Shown one piece after another: positions 1-15,000 of a stretch of 64,000 bases of DNA (the stretch's first letter is position 1; every line of letters begins with the position of its first letter). Location of the stretch: positions 62,001 through 126,000 of the forward strand of contig JAPDOI010001162.1 in NCBI GenBank assembly GCA_029168955.1. Direction: 5' to 3'. A program made the translations under genes and the position numbers. Source of the DNA: Aplectana chamaeleonis. Taxonomy: Eukaryota; Nematoda; Chromadorea; Rhabditida; Cosmocercidae. Below the pieces are notes generated by a model. That model was not told where the DNA came from, ran no database searches, and saw only the letters and a program-made list of their open reading frames with translations.

Positions 1-3000
1 GTCCAGACCGTGAAAGATTTAAATTATTCAGAAAAGCCACACAGTTTCCGGACAGAGCGCCGCGAAGCGGCGCGAACCCCGGCTTATGGTTCCCGGACAA
101 AGCGCCGCGAAGCGGCGCTTTGGCCGGGGTTGTCCAGACCGTGAAAGATTTAAATTATTCAGAAAAGCCACACAGTTTCCGGACAGAGCGCCGCGAAGCG
201 GCGCGAACCCCGGCTTATGGTTCCCGGACAAAGCGCCGCGAAGCGGCGCTTTGGCCGGGGTTGTCCAGACCGTGAAAGATTTAAATTATTCAGAAAAGCC
301 ACACAGTTTCCGGACAGAGCGCCGCGAAGCGGCGCGAACCTTCCGGCTTATGGTTCCCGGACAAAACGCCGCGAAGCGGCGCTTTGGCCGGGGTTGTCCA
401 GACCGTGAAAGATTTAAATTATTCAGAAAAGCCACACAGTTTCCGGACAGAGCGCCGCGAAGCGGCGCGAACCTTCCGGCTTATGGTTCCCGGACAAAAC
501 GCCGCGAAGCGGCGCTTTGGCCGGGGTTGTCCAGACCGTGAAAGATTTAAATTATTCAGAAAAGCCACACAGTTTCCGGACAGAGCGCCGCGAAGCGGCG
601 CGAACCCCGGCTTATGGTTCCCGGACAAAGCGCCGCGAAGCGGCGCTTTGGCCGGGGTTGTCCAGACCGTGAAAGATTTAAATTATTCAGAAAAGCCACA
701 CAGTTTCCGGACAGAGCGCCGCGAAGCGGCGCGAACCCCGGTTTATGGTTCCCGGACAAAGCGCCGCGAAGCGGCGCTTTGGCCGGGGTTGTCCAGACCG
801 TGAAAGATTTAAATTATTCAGAAAAAGCCACACAGTTTCCGGACAGAGCGCCGCGAAGCGGCGCGAACCCCCGGCTTATGGTTCCCGGACAAAGCGCCGC
901 GAAGCGGCGCTTTGGCCGGGTTGTCCAGACCGTGAAAGATTTAAATTATTCAGAAAAGCCACACAGTTTCGGACAGAGCGCCGCGAAGCGGCGCGAACTC
1001 CCGGCTTATGGTTCCCGGACAAAGCGCCGCGAAGCGGCGCTTTGGCCGGGTTGTCCAGACCGTGAAAGATTTAAATTATTCAGAAAAGCCACACAGTTTC
1101 CGGACAGAGCGCCGCGAAGCGGCGCGAACCCCCGGCTTATGGTTCCCGGACAAAGCGCCGCGAAGCGGCGCTTTGGCCGGGGTTGTCCAGACCGTGAAAG
1201 ATTTAAATTATTCAGAAAAGCCACACAGTTTCCGGACAGAGCGCCGCGAAGCGGCGCGAACCCCCGGTTTATGGTTCCCGGACAAAGCGCCGCGAAGCGG
1301 CGCTTTGGCCGGGTTGTCCAGACCGTGAAAGATTTAAATTATTCAGAAAAGCCACACAGTTTCGGACAGAGCGCCGCGAAGCGGCGCGAACCCCCGGCTT
1401 ATGGTTCCCGGACAAAGCGCCGCGAAGCGGCGCTTTGGCCGGGGTTGTCCAGACCGTGAAAGATTTAAATTATTCAGAAAAGCCACACAGTTTCCGGACA
1501 GAGCGCCGCGAAGCGGCGCGAACTCCCGGCTTATGGTTCCCGGACAAAGCGCCGCGAAGCGGCGCTTTGGCCGGGGTTGTCCAGACCGTGAAAGATTTAA
1601 ATTATTCAGAAAAGCCACACAGTTTCCGGACAGAGCGCCGCGAAGCGGCGCGAACCCCGGCTTATGGTTCTGGACAAAGCGCCGCGAAGCGGCGCTTTGG
1701 CCGGGGTTGTCCAGACCGTGAAAGATTTAAATTATTCAGAAAAGCCACACAGTTTCCGGACAGAGCGCCGGTTCCCGGACAAAGCGCCGCGAAGCGGCGC
1801 TTTGGCCGGGGTTGTCCAGACCGTGAAAGATTTAAATTATTCAGAAAAGCCACACAGTTTCGGACAGAGCGCCGCGAAGCGGCGCGAACCCCCGCCTTAT
1901 GGTTCCGGGACAAAGCGCCGCGAAGCGGCGCTTTGGCCGTGGTTGTCCAGACCGTGAAAGATTTAAATTATTCAGAAAAGCCACACAGTTTCCGGACAGA
2001 GCGCCGCGAAGCGGCGCGAACCCCGGCTTATGGTTCCCGGACAAAGCGCCGCGAAGCGGCGCTTTGGCCGGGGTTGTCCAGACCGTGAAAGATTTAAATT
2101 ATTCAGAAAAGCCACACAGTTTCCGGACAGAGCGCCGCGAAGCGGCGCGAACTCCCCGGCTTATGGTTCCGGACAAAGCGCCGCGAAGCGGCGCTTTGGC
2201 CGGGGTTGTCCAGACCGTGAAAGATTTAAATTATTCAGAAAAGCCACACAGTTTCCGGACAGAGCGCCGCGAAGCGGCGCGAACCCCGGCTTATGGTTCC
2301 CGGACAAAGCGCCGCGAAGCGGCGCTTTGGCCGGGGTTGTCCAGACCGTGAAAGATTTAAATTATTCAGAAAAGCCACACAGTTTCGGACAGAGCGCCGC
2401 GAAGCGGCGCGAACCCCGGCTTATGGTTCCCGGACAAAGCGCCGCGAAGCGGCGCTTTGGCCGGGGTTGTCCAGACCGTGAAAGATTTAAATTATTCAGA
2501 AAAGCCACACAGTTTCCGGACAGAGCGCCGCGAAGCGGCGCGAACCCCCGGTTTATGGTTCCCGGACAAAGCGCCGCGAAGCGGCGCTTTGGCCGGGGTT
2601 GTCCAGACCGTGAAAGATTTAAATTATTCAGAAAAGCCACACAGTTTCCGGACAGAGCGCCGCGAAGCGGCGCGAACCCCGGCTTATGGTTCCGGACAAA
2701 GCGCCGCGAAGCGGCGCTTTGGCCGGGGTTGTCCAGACCGTGAAAGATTTAAATTATTCAGAAAAGCCACACAGTTTCCGGACAGAGCGCCGCGAAGCGG
2801 CGCGAACCCCGGCTTATGGTTCCCGGACAAAGCGCCGCGAAGCGGCGCTTTGGCCGGGGCTGTCCAGACCGTGAAAGATTTAAATTATTCAGAAAAGCCA
2901 CACAGTTTCGGACAGAGCGCCGCGAAGCGGCGCGAACCCCGGTTTATGGTTCCCGGACAAAGCGCCGCGAAGCGGCGCTTTGGCCGGGGCTGTCCAGACC

Positions 3001-6000
3001 GTGAAAGATTTAAATTATTCAGAAAAGCCACACAGTTTCGGACAGAGCGCCGCGAAGCGGCGCGAACTCCCCGGCTTATGGTTCCCGGACAAAGCGCCGC
3101 GAAGCGGCGCTTTGGCCGGGGTTGTCCAGACCGTGAAAGATTTAAATTATTCAGAAAAAGCCACACAGTTTCCGGACAGAGCGCCGCGAAGCGGCGCGAA
3201 CCCCGGCTTATGGTTCCCGGACAAAGCGCCGCGAAGCGGCGCTTTGGCCGGGGTTGTCCAGACCGTGAAAGATTTAAATTATTCAGAAAAGCCACACAGT
3301 TTCGGACAGAGCGCCGCGAAGCGGCGCGAACCCCCGGCTTATGGTTCCCGGACAAAGCGCCGCGAAGCGGCGCTTTGGCCGGGGTTGTCCAGACCGTGAA
3401 AGATTTAAATTATTCAGAAAAGCCACACAGTTTCTGGACAGAGCGCCGCGAAGCGGCGCGAACCCCGGTTTATGGTTCCCGGACAAAGCGCCGCGAAGCG
3501 GCGCTTTGGCCGAGGTTGTCCAGACCGTGAAAGATTTAAATTATTCAGAAAAGCCACACAGTTTCCGGACAGAGCGCCGCGAAGCGGCGCGAACCCCCGG
3601 TTTATGGTTCCGGACAAAGCGCCGCGAAGCGGCGCTTTGGCCGGGGTTGTCCAGACCGTGAAAGATTTAAATTATTCAGAAAAGCCACACAGTTTCTGGA
3701 CAGAGCGCCGCGAAGCGGCGCGAACCCCGGCTTATGGTTCCCGGACAAAGCGCCGCGAAGCGGCGCTTTGGCCGGGGTTGTCCAGACCGTGAAAGATTTA
3801 AATTATTCAGAAAAGCCACACAGTTTCGGACAGAGCGCCGCGAAGCGGCGCGAACCCCGGCTTATGGTTCCTGGACAAAGCGCCGCGAAGCGGCGCTTTG
3901 GCCGGGGTTGTCCAGACCGTGAAAGATTTAAATTATTCAGAAAAGCCACACAGTTTCCGGACAGAGCGCCGCGAAGCGGCGCGAACCCCCCGGCTTATGG
4001 TTCCCGGACAAAGCGCCGCGAAGCGGCGATTTGGCCGGGGTTGTCCAGACCGTGAAAGATTTAAATTATTCAGAAAAGCCACACAGTTTCCGGACAGAGC
4101 GCCGCGAAGCGGCGCGAACCCCTTGGCTTATGGTTCCCGGACAAAGCGCCGCGAAGCGGCGCTTTGGCCGGGGTTGTCCAGACCGTGAAAGATTTAAATT
4201 ATTCAGAAAAGCCACACAGTTTCCGGACAGAGCGCCGCGAAGCGGCGCGAACCATCCGGCTTATGGTTCCCGGACAAAGCGCCGCGAAGCGGCGCTTTGC
4301 CCGGGGTTGTCCAGACCGTGAAAGATTTAAATTATTCAGAAAAGCCACACAGTTTCCGGACAGAGCGCTGCGAAGCGGCGCCAACCCCCCGGTTTATGGT
4401 TCCCGGACAAAGCGCCGCGAAGCGGCGCTTTGGCCGGGGTTGTCCAGACCGTGAAAGATTTGAATTATTCAGAAAAGCCACACAGTTTCCGGACAGAGCG
4501 CCGCGAAGCGGCGCGAACCCCGGTTTATGGTTCCGGACAAAGCGCCGCGAAGCGGCGCTTTGGCCGGGGTTGTCCAGACCGTGAAAGATTTAAATTATTC
4601 AGAAAAGCCACACAGTTTCCGGACAGAGCGCCGCGAAGCGGCGCGAACCCCCGGCTTATGGTTCCGGACAAAGCGCCGCGAAGCGGCGCTTTGGCCGGGG
4701 TTGTCCAGACCGTGAAAGATTTAAATTATTCAGAAAAGCCACACAGTTTCCGGACAGAGCGCCGCGAAGCGGCGCGAACCCCCGGCTTATGGCTCCCGGA
4801 CAAAGCGCCGCGAAGCGGCGCTTTGGCCGGGGTTGTCCAGACCGTGAAAGATTTAAATTATTCAGAAAAGCCACACAGTTTCCGGACAGAGCGCCGCGAA
4901 GCGGCGCGAACTCCCGGCTTATGGTTCCCGGACAAAGCGCCGCGAAGCGGCGCTTTGGCCGGGGTTGTCCAGACCGTGAAAGATTTAAATTATTCAGAAA
5001 AGCCACACAGTTTCCGGACAGAGCGCCGCGAAGCGCCGCGAACCCCCCGGCTTATGGTTTCCGGACAAAGCGCCGCGAAGCGCCGCTTTGGCCGGGGTTG
5101 TCCAGACCGTGAAAGATTTAAATTATTCAGAAAAGCCACACAGTTTCCGGACAGAGCGCCGCGAAGCGGCGCGAACCCCGGCTTATGGTTCCCGGACAAA
5201 GCGCCGCGAAGCGGCGCTTTGGCCGGGGTTGTCCAGACCGTGAAAGATTTAAATTATTCAGAAAAGCCACACAGTTTCGGACAGAGCGCCGCGAAGCGGC
5301 GCGAACCCCGGTTTATGGTTCCCGGACAAAGCGCCGCGAAGCGGCGCTTTGGCCGGGGCTGTCCAGACCGTGAAAGATTTAAATTATTCAGAAAAGCCAC
5401 ACAGTTTCCGGACAGAGCGCCGCGAAGCGGCGCGAACCCCGGCTTATGGTTCCCTGACAAAGCGCCGCGAAGCGGCGCTTTGGCCGGGGTTGTCCAGACC
5501 GTGAAAGATTTAAATTATTCAGAAAAGCCACACAGTTTCGGACAGAGCGCCGCGAAGCGGCGCGAACCCCGGCTTATGGTTCCGGACAAAGCGCCGCGAA
5601 GCGGCGCTGGCCGGGGTTGTCCAGACCGTGAAAGATTTAAATTATTCAGAAAAGCCACACAGTTTCTGGACAGAGCGCCGCGAAGCGGCGCGAACCCCTG
5701 GCTTATGGTTCCCGGACAAAGCGCCGCGAAGCGGCGCTTTGGCCGGGGTTGTCCAGACCGTGAAAGATTTAAATTATTCAGAAAAGCCACACAGTTTCCG
5801 GACAGAGCGCCGCGAAGCGGCGCGAACCCCGGCTTATGGTTCCGGACAAAGCGCCGCGAAGCGGCGCTTTGGCCGGGGCTGTCCAGACCGTGAAAGATTT
5901 AAATTATTCAGAAAAGCCACACAGTTTCCTGACAGAGCGCCGCGAAGCGGCGCGAACTCCCGGCTTATGGTTCCCGGACAAAGCGCCGCGAAGCGGCGCT

Positions 6001-9000
6001 TTGGCCGGGGTTGTCCAGACCGTGAAAGATTTAAATTATTCAGAAAAGCCACACAGTTTCCGGACAGAGCGCCGCGAAGCGGCGCGAACCCCGGCTTATG
6101 GTTCCCGGACAAAGCGCCGCGAAGCGGCGCTTTGGCCGGGGTTGTCCAGACCGTGAAAGATTTAAATTATTCAGAAAAGCCACACAGTTTCCGGACAGAG
6201 CGCCGCGAAGCGGCGCGAACCCCGGCTTATGGTTCCCGGACAAAGCGCCGCGAAGCGGCGCTTTGGCCGGGTTGTCCAGACCGTGAAAGATTTAAATTAT
6301 TCAGAAAAGCCACACAGTTTCCGGACAGAGCGCCGCGAAGCGGCGCGAACCCCGGCTTATGGTTCGGACAAAGCGCCGCGAAGCGGCGCTTTGGCCGGGG
6401 TTGTCCAGACCGTGAAAGATTTAAATTATTCAGAAAAAGCCACACAGTTTCCTGACAGAGCGCCGCGAAGCGGCGCGAACCCCGGCTTATGGTTCCCGGA
6501 CAAAGCGCCGCGAAGCGGCGCTTTGGCCGGGGTTGTCCAGACCGTGAAAGATTTAAATTATTCAGAAAAGCCACACAGTTTCCGGACAGAGCGCCGCGAA
6601 GCGGCGCGAACCCCCGGTTTATGGTTCCCGGACAAAGCGCCGCGAAGCGGCGCTTTGGCCGGGGCTGTCCAGACCGTGAAAGATTTAAATTATTCAGAAA
6701 AGCCACACAGTTTCGGACAGAGCGCCGCGAAGCGGCGCGAACCCCGGCTTATGGTTCCCGGACAAAGCGCCGCGAAGCGGCGCTTTGGCCGGGGTTGTCC
6801 AGACCGTGAAAGATTTAAATTATTCAGAAAAGCCACACAGTTTCCTGACAGAGCGCCGCGAAGCGGCGCGAACCCCGGCTTATGGTTCCCGGACAAAGCG
6901 CCGCGAAGCGGCGCTTTGGCCGGGGTTGTCCAGACCGTGAAAGATTTAAATTATTCAGAAAAGCCACACAGTTTCCGGACAGAGCGCCGCGAAGCGGCGC
7001 GAACCCCCGGTTTATGGTTCCCGGACAAAGCGCCGCGAAGCGGCGCTTTGGCCGGGGTTGTCCAGACCGTGAAAGATTTAAATTATTCAGAAAAGCCACA
7101 CAGTTTCTGGACAGAGCGCCGCGAAGCGGCGCGAACCCCCCGGTTTATGGTTCCCGGACAAAGCGCCCCGAAGCGGCGCTTTGGCCGGGGTTGTCCAGAC
7201 CGTGAAAGAGTTAAATTATTCAGAAAAGCCACACAGATTCCGGACAGAGCGCCGCGAGGCGGCGCGGACCCCCCGGTTTATGGTTCCGGACAGCGCCGCG
7301 AAGCGGCGCTTTGGCCGGGGTTGTCCAGACCGTGAAAGATTTAAATTATTCAGAAAACCCACACAGTTGCCGGACAGAGCGCTGCGAAGCGGCGCGAAGC
7401 CCCCGGCTTATGGTTCCCGGACAAAGCGCCGCGAAGCGGCGCTTTGGCCGGGGTTGTCCAGACCGTGAAAGATTTAAATTATTCAGAAAAAGCCACACAG
7501 TTTCCGGACAGAGCGCCGCGAAGCGGCGCGAACCCCGGCTTATGGTTCCCGGACAAAGCGCCGCGAAGCGGCGCTTTGGCCGGGGTTGTCCAGACCGTGA
7601 AAGATTTAAATTATTCAGAAAAAGCCACACAGTTTCCGGACAGAGCGCCGCGAAGCGGCGCGAACTCCCGGCTTATGGTTCCCGGACAAAGCGCCGCGAA
7701 GCGGCGCTTTGGCCGGGGTTGTCCAGACCGTGAAAGATTTAAATTATTCAGAAAAGCCACACAGTTTCCGGACAGAGCGCCGCGAAGCGGCGCGAACCCC
7801 CCGGCTTATGGTTCCTGGACAAAGCGCCGCGAAGCGGCGCTTTGGCCGGGGTTGTCCAGACCGTGAAAGATTTAAATTATTCAGAAAAGCCACACAGTTT
7901 CCGGACAGAGCGCCGCGAAGCGGCGCGAACCCCCCGGCTTATGGTTCCCGGACAAAGCGCCGCAAAGCGGCGCTTTGGCCGGGGTTGTCCAGACCGTGAA
8001 AGATTTAAATTATTCAGAAAAGCCACACAGTTTCCGGACAGAGCGCCGCGAAGCGGCGCGAACCCCGGTTTATGGTTCCTGGACAAAGCGCCGCGAAGCG
8101 GCGCTTTGGCCGGGTTGTCCAGACCGTGAAAGATTTAAATTATTCAGAAAAGCCACACAGTTTCTGGACAGAGCGCCGCGAAGCGGCGCGAACCCCGCTT
8201 TATGGTTCCCGGACAAAGGGCCGCGAAGCGCCGCTTTGGCCGGGGTTGTCCAGACCGTGAAAGATTTAAATTATTCAGAAAAGCCACACAGTTTCCGGAC
8301 AGAGCGCCGGTTCCCGGACAAAGCGCCGCGAAGCGGCGCTTTGGCCGGGGTTGTCCAGACCGTGAAAGATTTAAATTATTCAGAAAAGCCACACAGTTTC
8401 CGGACAGAGCGCCGCGAAGCGGCGCGAACCCCCCGGTTTATGGTTCCCGGACAAAGCGCCGCGAAGCGGCGCTTTGGCCGGGGTTGTCCAGACCGTGAAA
8501 GATTTAAATTATTCAGAAAAGCCACACAGTTTCAACAGAGCGCCGCGAAGCGGCGCGAACCCCGGTTTATGGTCCCCGGACAAAGCGCCGCGAAGCTCCC
8601 CTTTGGCCGGGGTTGTCCAGACCGTGAAAGATTTAAATTATTCAGAAAAGCCACACAGTTTCCGGACAGAGCGCCGCGAAGCGGCGCGAACCATCCGGCT
8701 TATGGTTCCCGGACAAAGCGCCGCGAAGCGGCGCTTTGGCCGGGGTTGTCCAGACCGTGAAAGATTTAAATTATTCAGAAAAGCCACACAGTTTCCTGGA
8801 CAGAGCGCCGCGAAGCGGCGCGAACTCCCGGCTTATGGTTCCCGGACAAAGCGCCGCGAAGCGGCGCTTTGGCCGGGTTGTCCAGACCGTGAAAGATTTA
8901 AATTATTCAGAAAAGCCACACAGTTTCCGGACAGAGCGCCGCGAAGCGGCGCGAACCCCCGGCTTATGGTTCCTGGACAAAGCGCCGCGAAGCGGCGCTT

Positions 9001-12000
9001 TGGCCGGGGTTGTCCAGACCGTGAAAGATTTAAATTATTCAGAAAAGCCACACAGTTTCTGGACAGAGCGCCGCGAAGCGGCGCGAACTCCCGGCTTATG
9101 GTTCCCGGACAAAGCGCCGCGAAGCGGCGCTTTGGCCGGGGTTGTCCAGACCGTGAAAGATTTAAATTATTCAGAAAAGCCACACAGTTTCGGACAGAGC
9201 GCCGCGAAGCGGCGCGAACCCCGGTTTATGGTTCCCGGACAAAGCGCCGCGAAGCGGCGCTTTGGCCGGGTTGTCCAGACCGTGAAAGATTTAAATTATT
9301 CAGAAAAGCCACACAGTTTCCGGACAGAGCGCCGCGAAGCGGCGCGAACCCCGGCTTATGGTTCCCGGACAAAGCGCCGCGAAGCGGCGCTTTGGCCGGG
9401 GTTGTCCAGACCGTGAAAGATTTAAATTATTCAGAAAAGCCACACAGTTTCCGGACAGAGCGCCGCGAAGCGGCGCGAACCCCCGGCTTATGGTTCCGGA
9501 CAAAGCGCCGCGAAGCGGCGCTTTGGCCGGGGTTGTCCAGACCGTGAAAGATTTAAATTATTCAGAAAAGCCACACAGTTTCCGGACAGAGCGCCGCGAA
9601 GCGGCGCGAACCATCCGGCTTATGGTTCCCGGACAAAGCGCCGCGAAGCGGCGCTTTGGCCGGGGTTGTCCAGACCGTGAAAGATTTAAATTATTCAGAA
9701 AAGCCACACAGTTTCCGGACAGAGCGCCGCGAAGCGGCGCGAACCCCCCGGCTTATGGTTCCCGGACAAAGCGCCGCGAAGCGGCGCTGGCCGGGGTTGT
9801 CCAGACCGTGAAAGATTTAAATTATTCAGAAAAGCCACACAGTTTCCGGACAGAGCGCCGCGAAGCGGCGCGAACCCCCCGGCTTATGGTTCCCGGACAA
9901 AGCGCCGCGAAGCGGCGCTTTGGCCGGGGTTGTCCAGACCGTGAAAGATTTAAATTATTCAGAAAAGCCACACAGTTTCCGGACAGAGCGCCGCGAACCC
10001 CCCGGTTTATGGTTCCCGGACAAAGCGCCGCGAAGCGGCGCTTTGGCCGGGGTTGTCCAGACCGTGAAAGATTTAAATTATTCAGAAAAGCCACACAGTT
10101 TCCCGACAGAGCGCCGCGAAGCGGCGCGAACCCCACGGTTTATGGTTCCCGGACAAAGCGCCGCGAAGCGTCGCTTCGGCCGGGGTTGTCCAGACCGTGA
10201 AAGATTTAAATTATTCAGAAAAGCCACACAGTTTCCCGACAGAGAGCCGCGAAGCGGCGCGAACCCCCCGGTTTATGGTTCCCGGACAAAGCGACGCGAA
10301 GCGGCGCTTTGGCCGGGGTTGTCCAGACCGTGAAAGATTAAAATTATTCAGAAAAGCCAGACAGTTCCCGGACAGGGGGGCGCGAAGCGGCCCGAACCCC
10401 ACGGTTTATGGTTGGGGACAAAGCGCCGCGAAGCCGCGCTTTGGCCGGGGTTGTCCAGACCGTGAAAGATTTAAATTATTCAGAAAAGCCACACAGTTTC
10501 CGGACAGAGCGCCGCGAAGCGGCGCGAACCCCCGGTTTATGGTTCCTGGACAAAGCGCCGCGAAGCGGCGCTTTGGCCGGGGTTGTCCAGACCGTGAAAG
10601 ATTTAAATTATTCAGAAAAGCCACACAGTTTCCGGACAGAGCGCCGCGAAGCGGCGCGAACCCCCGGCTTATGGTTCCCGGACAAAGCGCCGCGAAGCGG
10701 CGCTTTGGCCGGGGTTGTCCAGACCGTGAAAGATTTAAATTATTCAGAAAAGCCACACAGTTTCCGGACAGAGCGCCGCGAAGCGGCGCGAACTCCCGGT
10801 TTATGGTTCCTGGACAAAGCGCCGCGAAGCGGCGCTTTGGCCGGGGTTGTCCAGACCGTGAAAGATTTAAATTATTCAGAAAAGCCACACAGTTTCTGGA
10901 CAGAGCGCCGCGAAGCGGCGCGAACCCCCGGCTTATGGTTCCGGACAAAGCGCCGCGAAGCGGCGCTTTGGCCGGGGTTGTCCAGACCGTGAAAGATTTA
11001 AATTATTCAGAAAAGCCACACAGTTTCCGGACAGAGCGCCGCGAAGCGGCGCGAACCCCTGGCTTATGGTTCCCGGACAAAGCGCCGCGAAGCGGCGCTT
11101 TGGCCGGGGTTGTCCAGACCGTGAAAGATTTAAATTATTCAGAAAAGCCACACAGTTTCCGGACAGAGCGCCGCGAAGCGGCGCGAACCCCGGCTTATGA
11201 GTTCCCGGACAAAGCGCCGCGAAGCGGCGCTTTGGCCGGGGTTGTCCAGACCGAGAAAGAATTAAATTATTCAGAAAAGCCACACAGTTTCCGGACAGAG
11301 AGCCGCGAAGCGGCGCGAACCCCCGGTTTATGGTTCCGGACAAAGCGCCGCGAAGCGGCGCTTTGGCCGGGGTTGTCCAGACCGTGAAAGATTTAAATTA
11401 TTCAGAAAAGCCACACAGTTTCTGACAGAGCGCCGCGAAGCGGCGCGAACCCCCCGGTTTATGGTTCCCGGACAAAGCGCCGCGAAGCGGCGCTTTGGCC
11501 GGGGTTGTCCAGACCGTGAAAGATTTAAATTATTCAGAAAAGCCACACAGTTTCCGGACAGAGCGCCGCGGAGCGGCGCGAACCCCGGTTTATGGTTCCC
11601 GGACAAAGCGCCGCGAAGCGGCGCTTTGGCCGGGTTGTCCAGACCGTGAAAGATTTAAATTATTCAGAAAAGCCACACAGTTTCCGGACAGAGCGCCGCG
11701 AAGCGGCGCGAACCCCCCGGTTTATGGTTCCCGGACAAAGCGCCGCGAAGCGGCGCTTTGGCCGGGGTTGTCCAGACCGTGAAAGATTTAAATTATTCAG
11801 AAAAGCCACACAGTTTCCCGACAGAGCGCCGCGAAGCGGCGCGAACCCCCCGGTTTATGGTTCCCGGACAAAGCGCCGCGAAGCGGCGCTTTGGCCGGGG
11901 TTGTCCAGACCGTGAAAGATTTAAATTATTCAGAAAAGCCACACAGTTTCCGGACAGAGCGCCGCGAAGCGGCGCGAACCCCTTGGCTTATGGTTGGGGA

Positions 12001-15000
12001 CAAAGCGCCGCGAAGCGGCGCTTTGGCCGGGGTTGTCCTGACCGTGAAAGATTTAAATTATTCAGAAAAGTCACACACTTTCTGGACAGAGCGCCGCGAA
12101 GTGGCGCGAACCCCCCCGGCTTATGGTTCCCGGACAAAGCGCCGCGAAGCGGCGCTTTGGCCGGGGTTGTCCTGACCGTGAAAGATTTAAATTATTCAGA
12201 AAAGCCACACAGTTTCCGGACAGAGCGCCGCGAAGCGGCGCGAACCCCTGGTTTATGGTTCCCGGACAAAGCGCCGCGAAGCGGCGCTTTGGCCGGGTTG
12301 TCCAGACCGTGAAAGATTTAAATTATTCAGAAAAGCCACACAGTTTCCGGACAGAGCGCCGCGAAGCGGCGCGAACCCCGGCTTATGGTTCCCGGACAAA
12401 GCGCCGCGAAGCGGCGCTTCGGCCGGGGTGGTCCTGACCGTGTAAGATTTAAATTATTCAGAAAAGCCACACAGTTTCCGGACAGAGCGCCGCGAAGCGG
12501 CGCGAACCCCGGTTTATGGTTCCCGGACAAAGCGCCGCGAAGCGGCGCTTTGGCCGGGGTTGTCCAGACCGTGAAAGATTTAAATTATTCAGAAAAGCCA
12601 CACAGTTTCTGGACAGAGCGCCGCGAAGCGGCGCGAACCCCCGGTTTATGGTTCCCGGACAAAGCGCCGCGAAGCGGCGCTTTGGCCGGGTTGTCCAGAC
12701 CGTGAAAGATTTAAATTATTCAGAAAAGCCACACAGTTTCCGGACAGAGCGCCGCGAAGCGGCGCGAACCCCGGTTTATGGTTCCCGGACAAAGCGCCGC
12801 GAAGCGGCGCTTTGGCCGGGGTTGTCCAGACCGTGAAAGATTTAAATTATTCAGAAAAGCCACACAGTTTCCGGACAGAGCGCCGCGAAGCGGCGCGAAC
12901 CCCCGGTTTATGGTTCCCGGACAAAGCGCCGCGAAGCGGCGCTTTGGCCGGGGTTGTCCAGACCGTGAAAGATTTAAATTATTCAGAAAAGCCACACAGT
13001 TTCCGGACAGAGCGCCGCGAAGCGGCGCGAACCCCTGGTTTATGGTTCCCGGACAAAGCGCCGCGAAGCGGCGCTTTGGCCGGGGTTGTCCAGACCGTGA
13101 AAGATTTAAATTATTCAGAAAGCCACACAGTTTCCTGACAGAGCGCCGCGAAGCGGCGCGAACCCCGGTTTATGGTTCCCGGACAAAGCGCCGCGAAGCG
13201 GCGCTTTGGCCGGGGTTGTCCAGACCGTGAAAGATTTAAATTATTCAGAAAAGCCACACAGTTTCCGGACAGAGGCGCCGCGAAGCGGCGCGAACCCCGG
13301 TTTATGGTTCCCGGACAAAGCGCCGCGAAGCGGCGCTTTGGCCGGGGTTGTCCAGACCGTGAAAGATTTAAATTATTCAGAAAAGCCACACAGTTTCTGG
13401 ACAGAGCGCCGCGAAGCGGCGCGAACCCCGGTTTATGGTTCCTGGACAAAGCGCCGCGAAGCGGCGCTTTGGCCGGGGTTGTCCAGACCGTGAAAGATTT
13501 AAATTATTCAGAAAGCCACACAGTTTCCGGACAGAGCGCCGCGAAGCGGCGCGAACCCCGGCTTATGGTTCCCGGACAAAGCGCCGCGAAGCGGCGCTTT
13601 GGCCGGGGCTGTCCAGACCGTGAAAGATTTAAATTATTCAGAAAAGCCACACAGTTTCGGACAGAGCGCCGCGAAGCGGCGCGAACCCCCGAGTTTATGG
13701 TTCCGGACAAAGCGCCGCGAAGCGGCGCTTTGGCCGGGGTTGTCCAGACCGTGAAAGATTTAAATTATTCAGAAAAGCCACACAGTTTCCGGACAGAGCG
13801 CCGCGAAGCGGCGCGAACTCCCGGTTTATGGTTCCGGACAAAGCGCCGCGAAGCGGCGCTTTGGCCGGGGTTGTCCAGACCGTGAAAGATTTAAATTATT
13901 CAGAAAAGCCACACAGTTTCCGGACAGAGCGCCGCGAAGCGGCGCGAACCCCTGAGCGAGGAGCCTGACAAAGCGCCGCGAAGCGGCGCTTGGCCGGGGT
14001 TGTCCAGACCGTGAAAGATTTAAATTATTCAGAAAAGCCACACAGTTTCCGGACAGAGCGCCGCGAAGCGGCGCGAACCCCCGGTTTATGGTTCTGGACA
14101 AAGCGCCGCGAAGCGGCGCTTTGGCCGGGGCTGTCCAGACCGTGAAAGATTTAAATTATTCAGAAAAGCCACACAGTTTCTGGACAGAGCGCCGCGAAGC
14201 GGCGCGAACCCCCGGCTTATGGTTCGGACAAAGCGCCGCGAAGCGGCGCTTTGGCCGGGGTTGTCCAGACCGTGAAAGATTTAAATTATCTCAGAAAAGC
14301 CACACAGTTTCTGACAGAGCGCCGCGAAGCGGCGCGAACCCCGGTTTATGAGTTCCGGACAAAGCGCCGCGAAGCGGCGCTTTGGCCGGGGTTGTCCAGA
14401 CCGTGAAAGATTTAAATTATTCAGAAAAGCCACACAGTTTCCGGACAGAGCGCCGCGAAGCGGCGCGAACCCCGGCTTATGGTTCCCGGACAAAGCGCCG
14501 CGAAGCGGCGCTTTGGCCGGGGTTGTCCAGACCGTGAAAGATTTAAATTATTCAGAAAAGCCACACAGTTTCTGACAGAGCGCCGCGAAGCGGCGCGAAC
14601 CCCGGTTTATGGTTCCGACAAAGCGCCGCGAAGCGGCGCTTTGGCCGGGGTTGTCCAGACCGTGAAAGATTTAAATTATTCAGAAAAGCCACACAGTTTC
14701 CCGACAGAGCGCCGCGAAGCGGCGCGAACCCCCGGTTTATGGTTCCGGACAAAGCGCCGCGAAGCGGCGCTTTGGCCGGGGTTGTCCAGACCGTGAAAGA
14801 TTTAAATTATTCAGAAAAGCCACACAGTTTCTGACAGAGCGCCGCGAAGCGGCGCGAACCATCCGGTTTATGGTTCCTGACAAAGCGCCGCGAAGCGGCG
14901 CTTTGGCCGGGGTTGTCCAGACCGTGAAAGATTTAAATTATTCAGAAAAGCCACACAGTTTCGACAGAGCGCCGCGAAGCGGCGCGAACCCCGGTTTATG

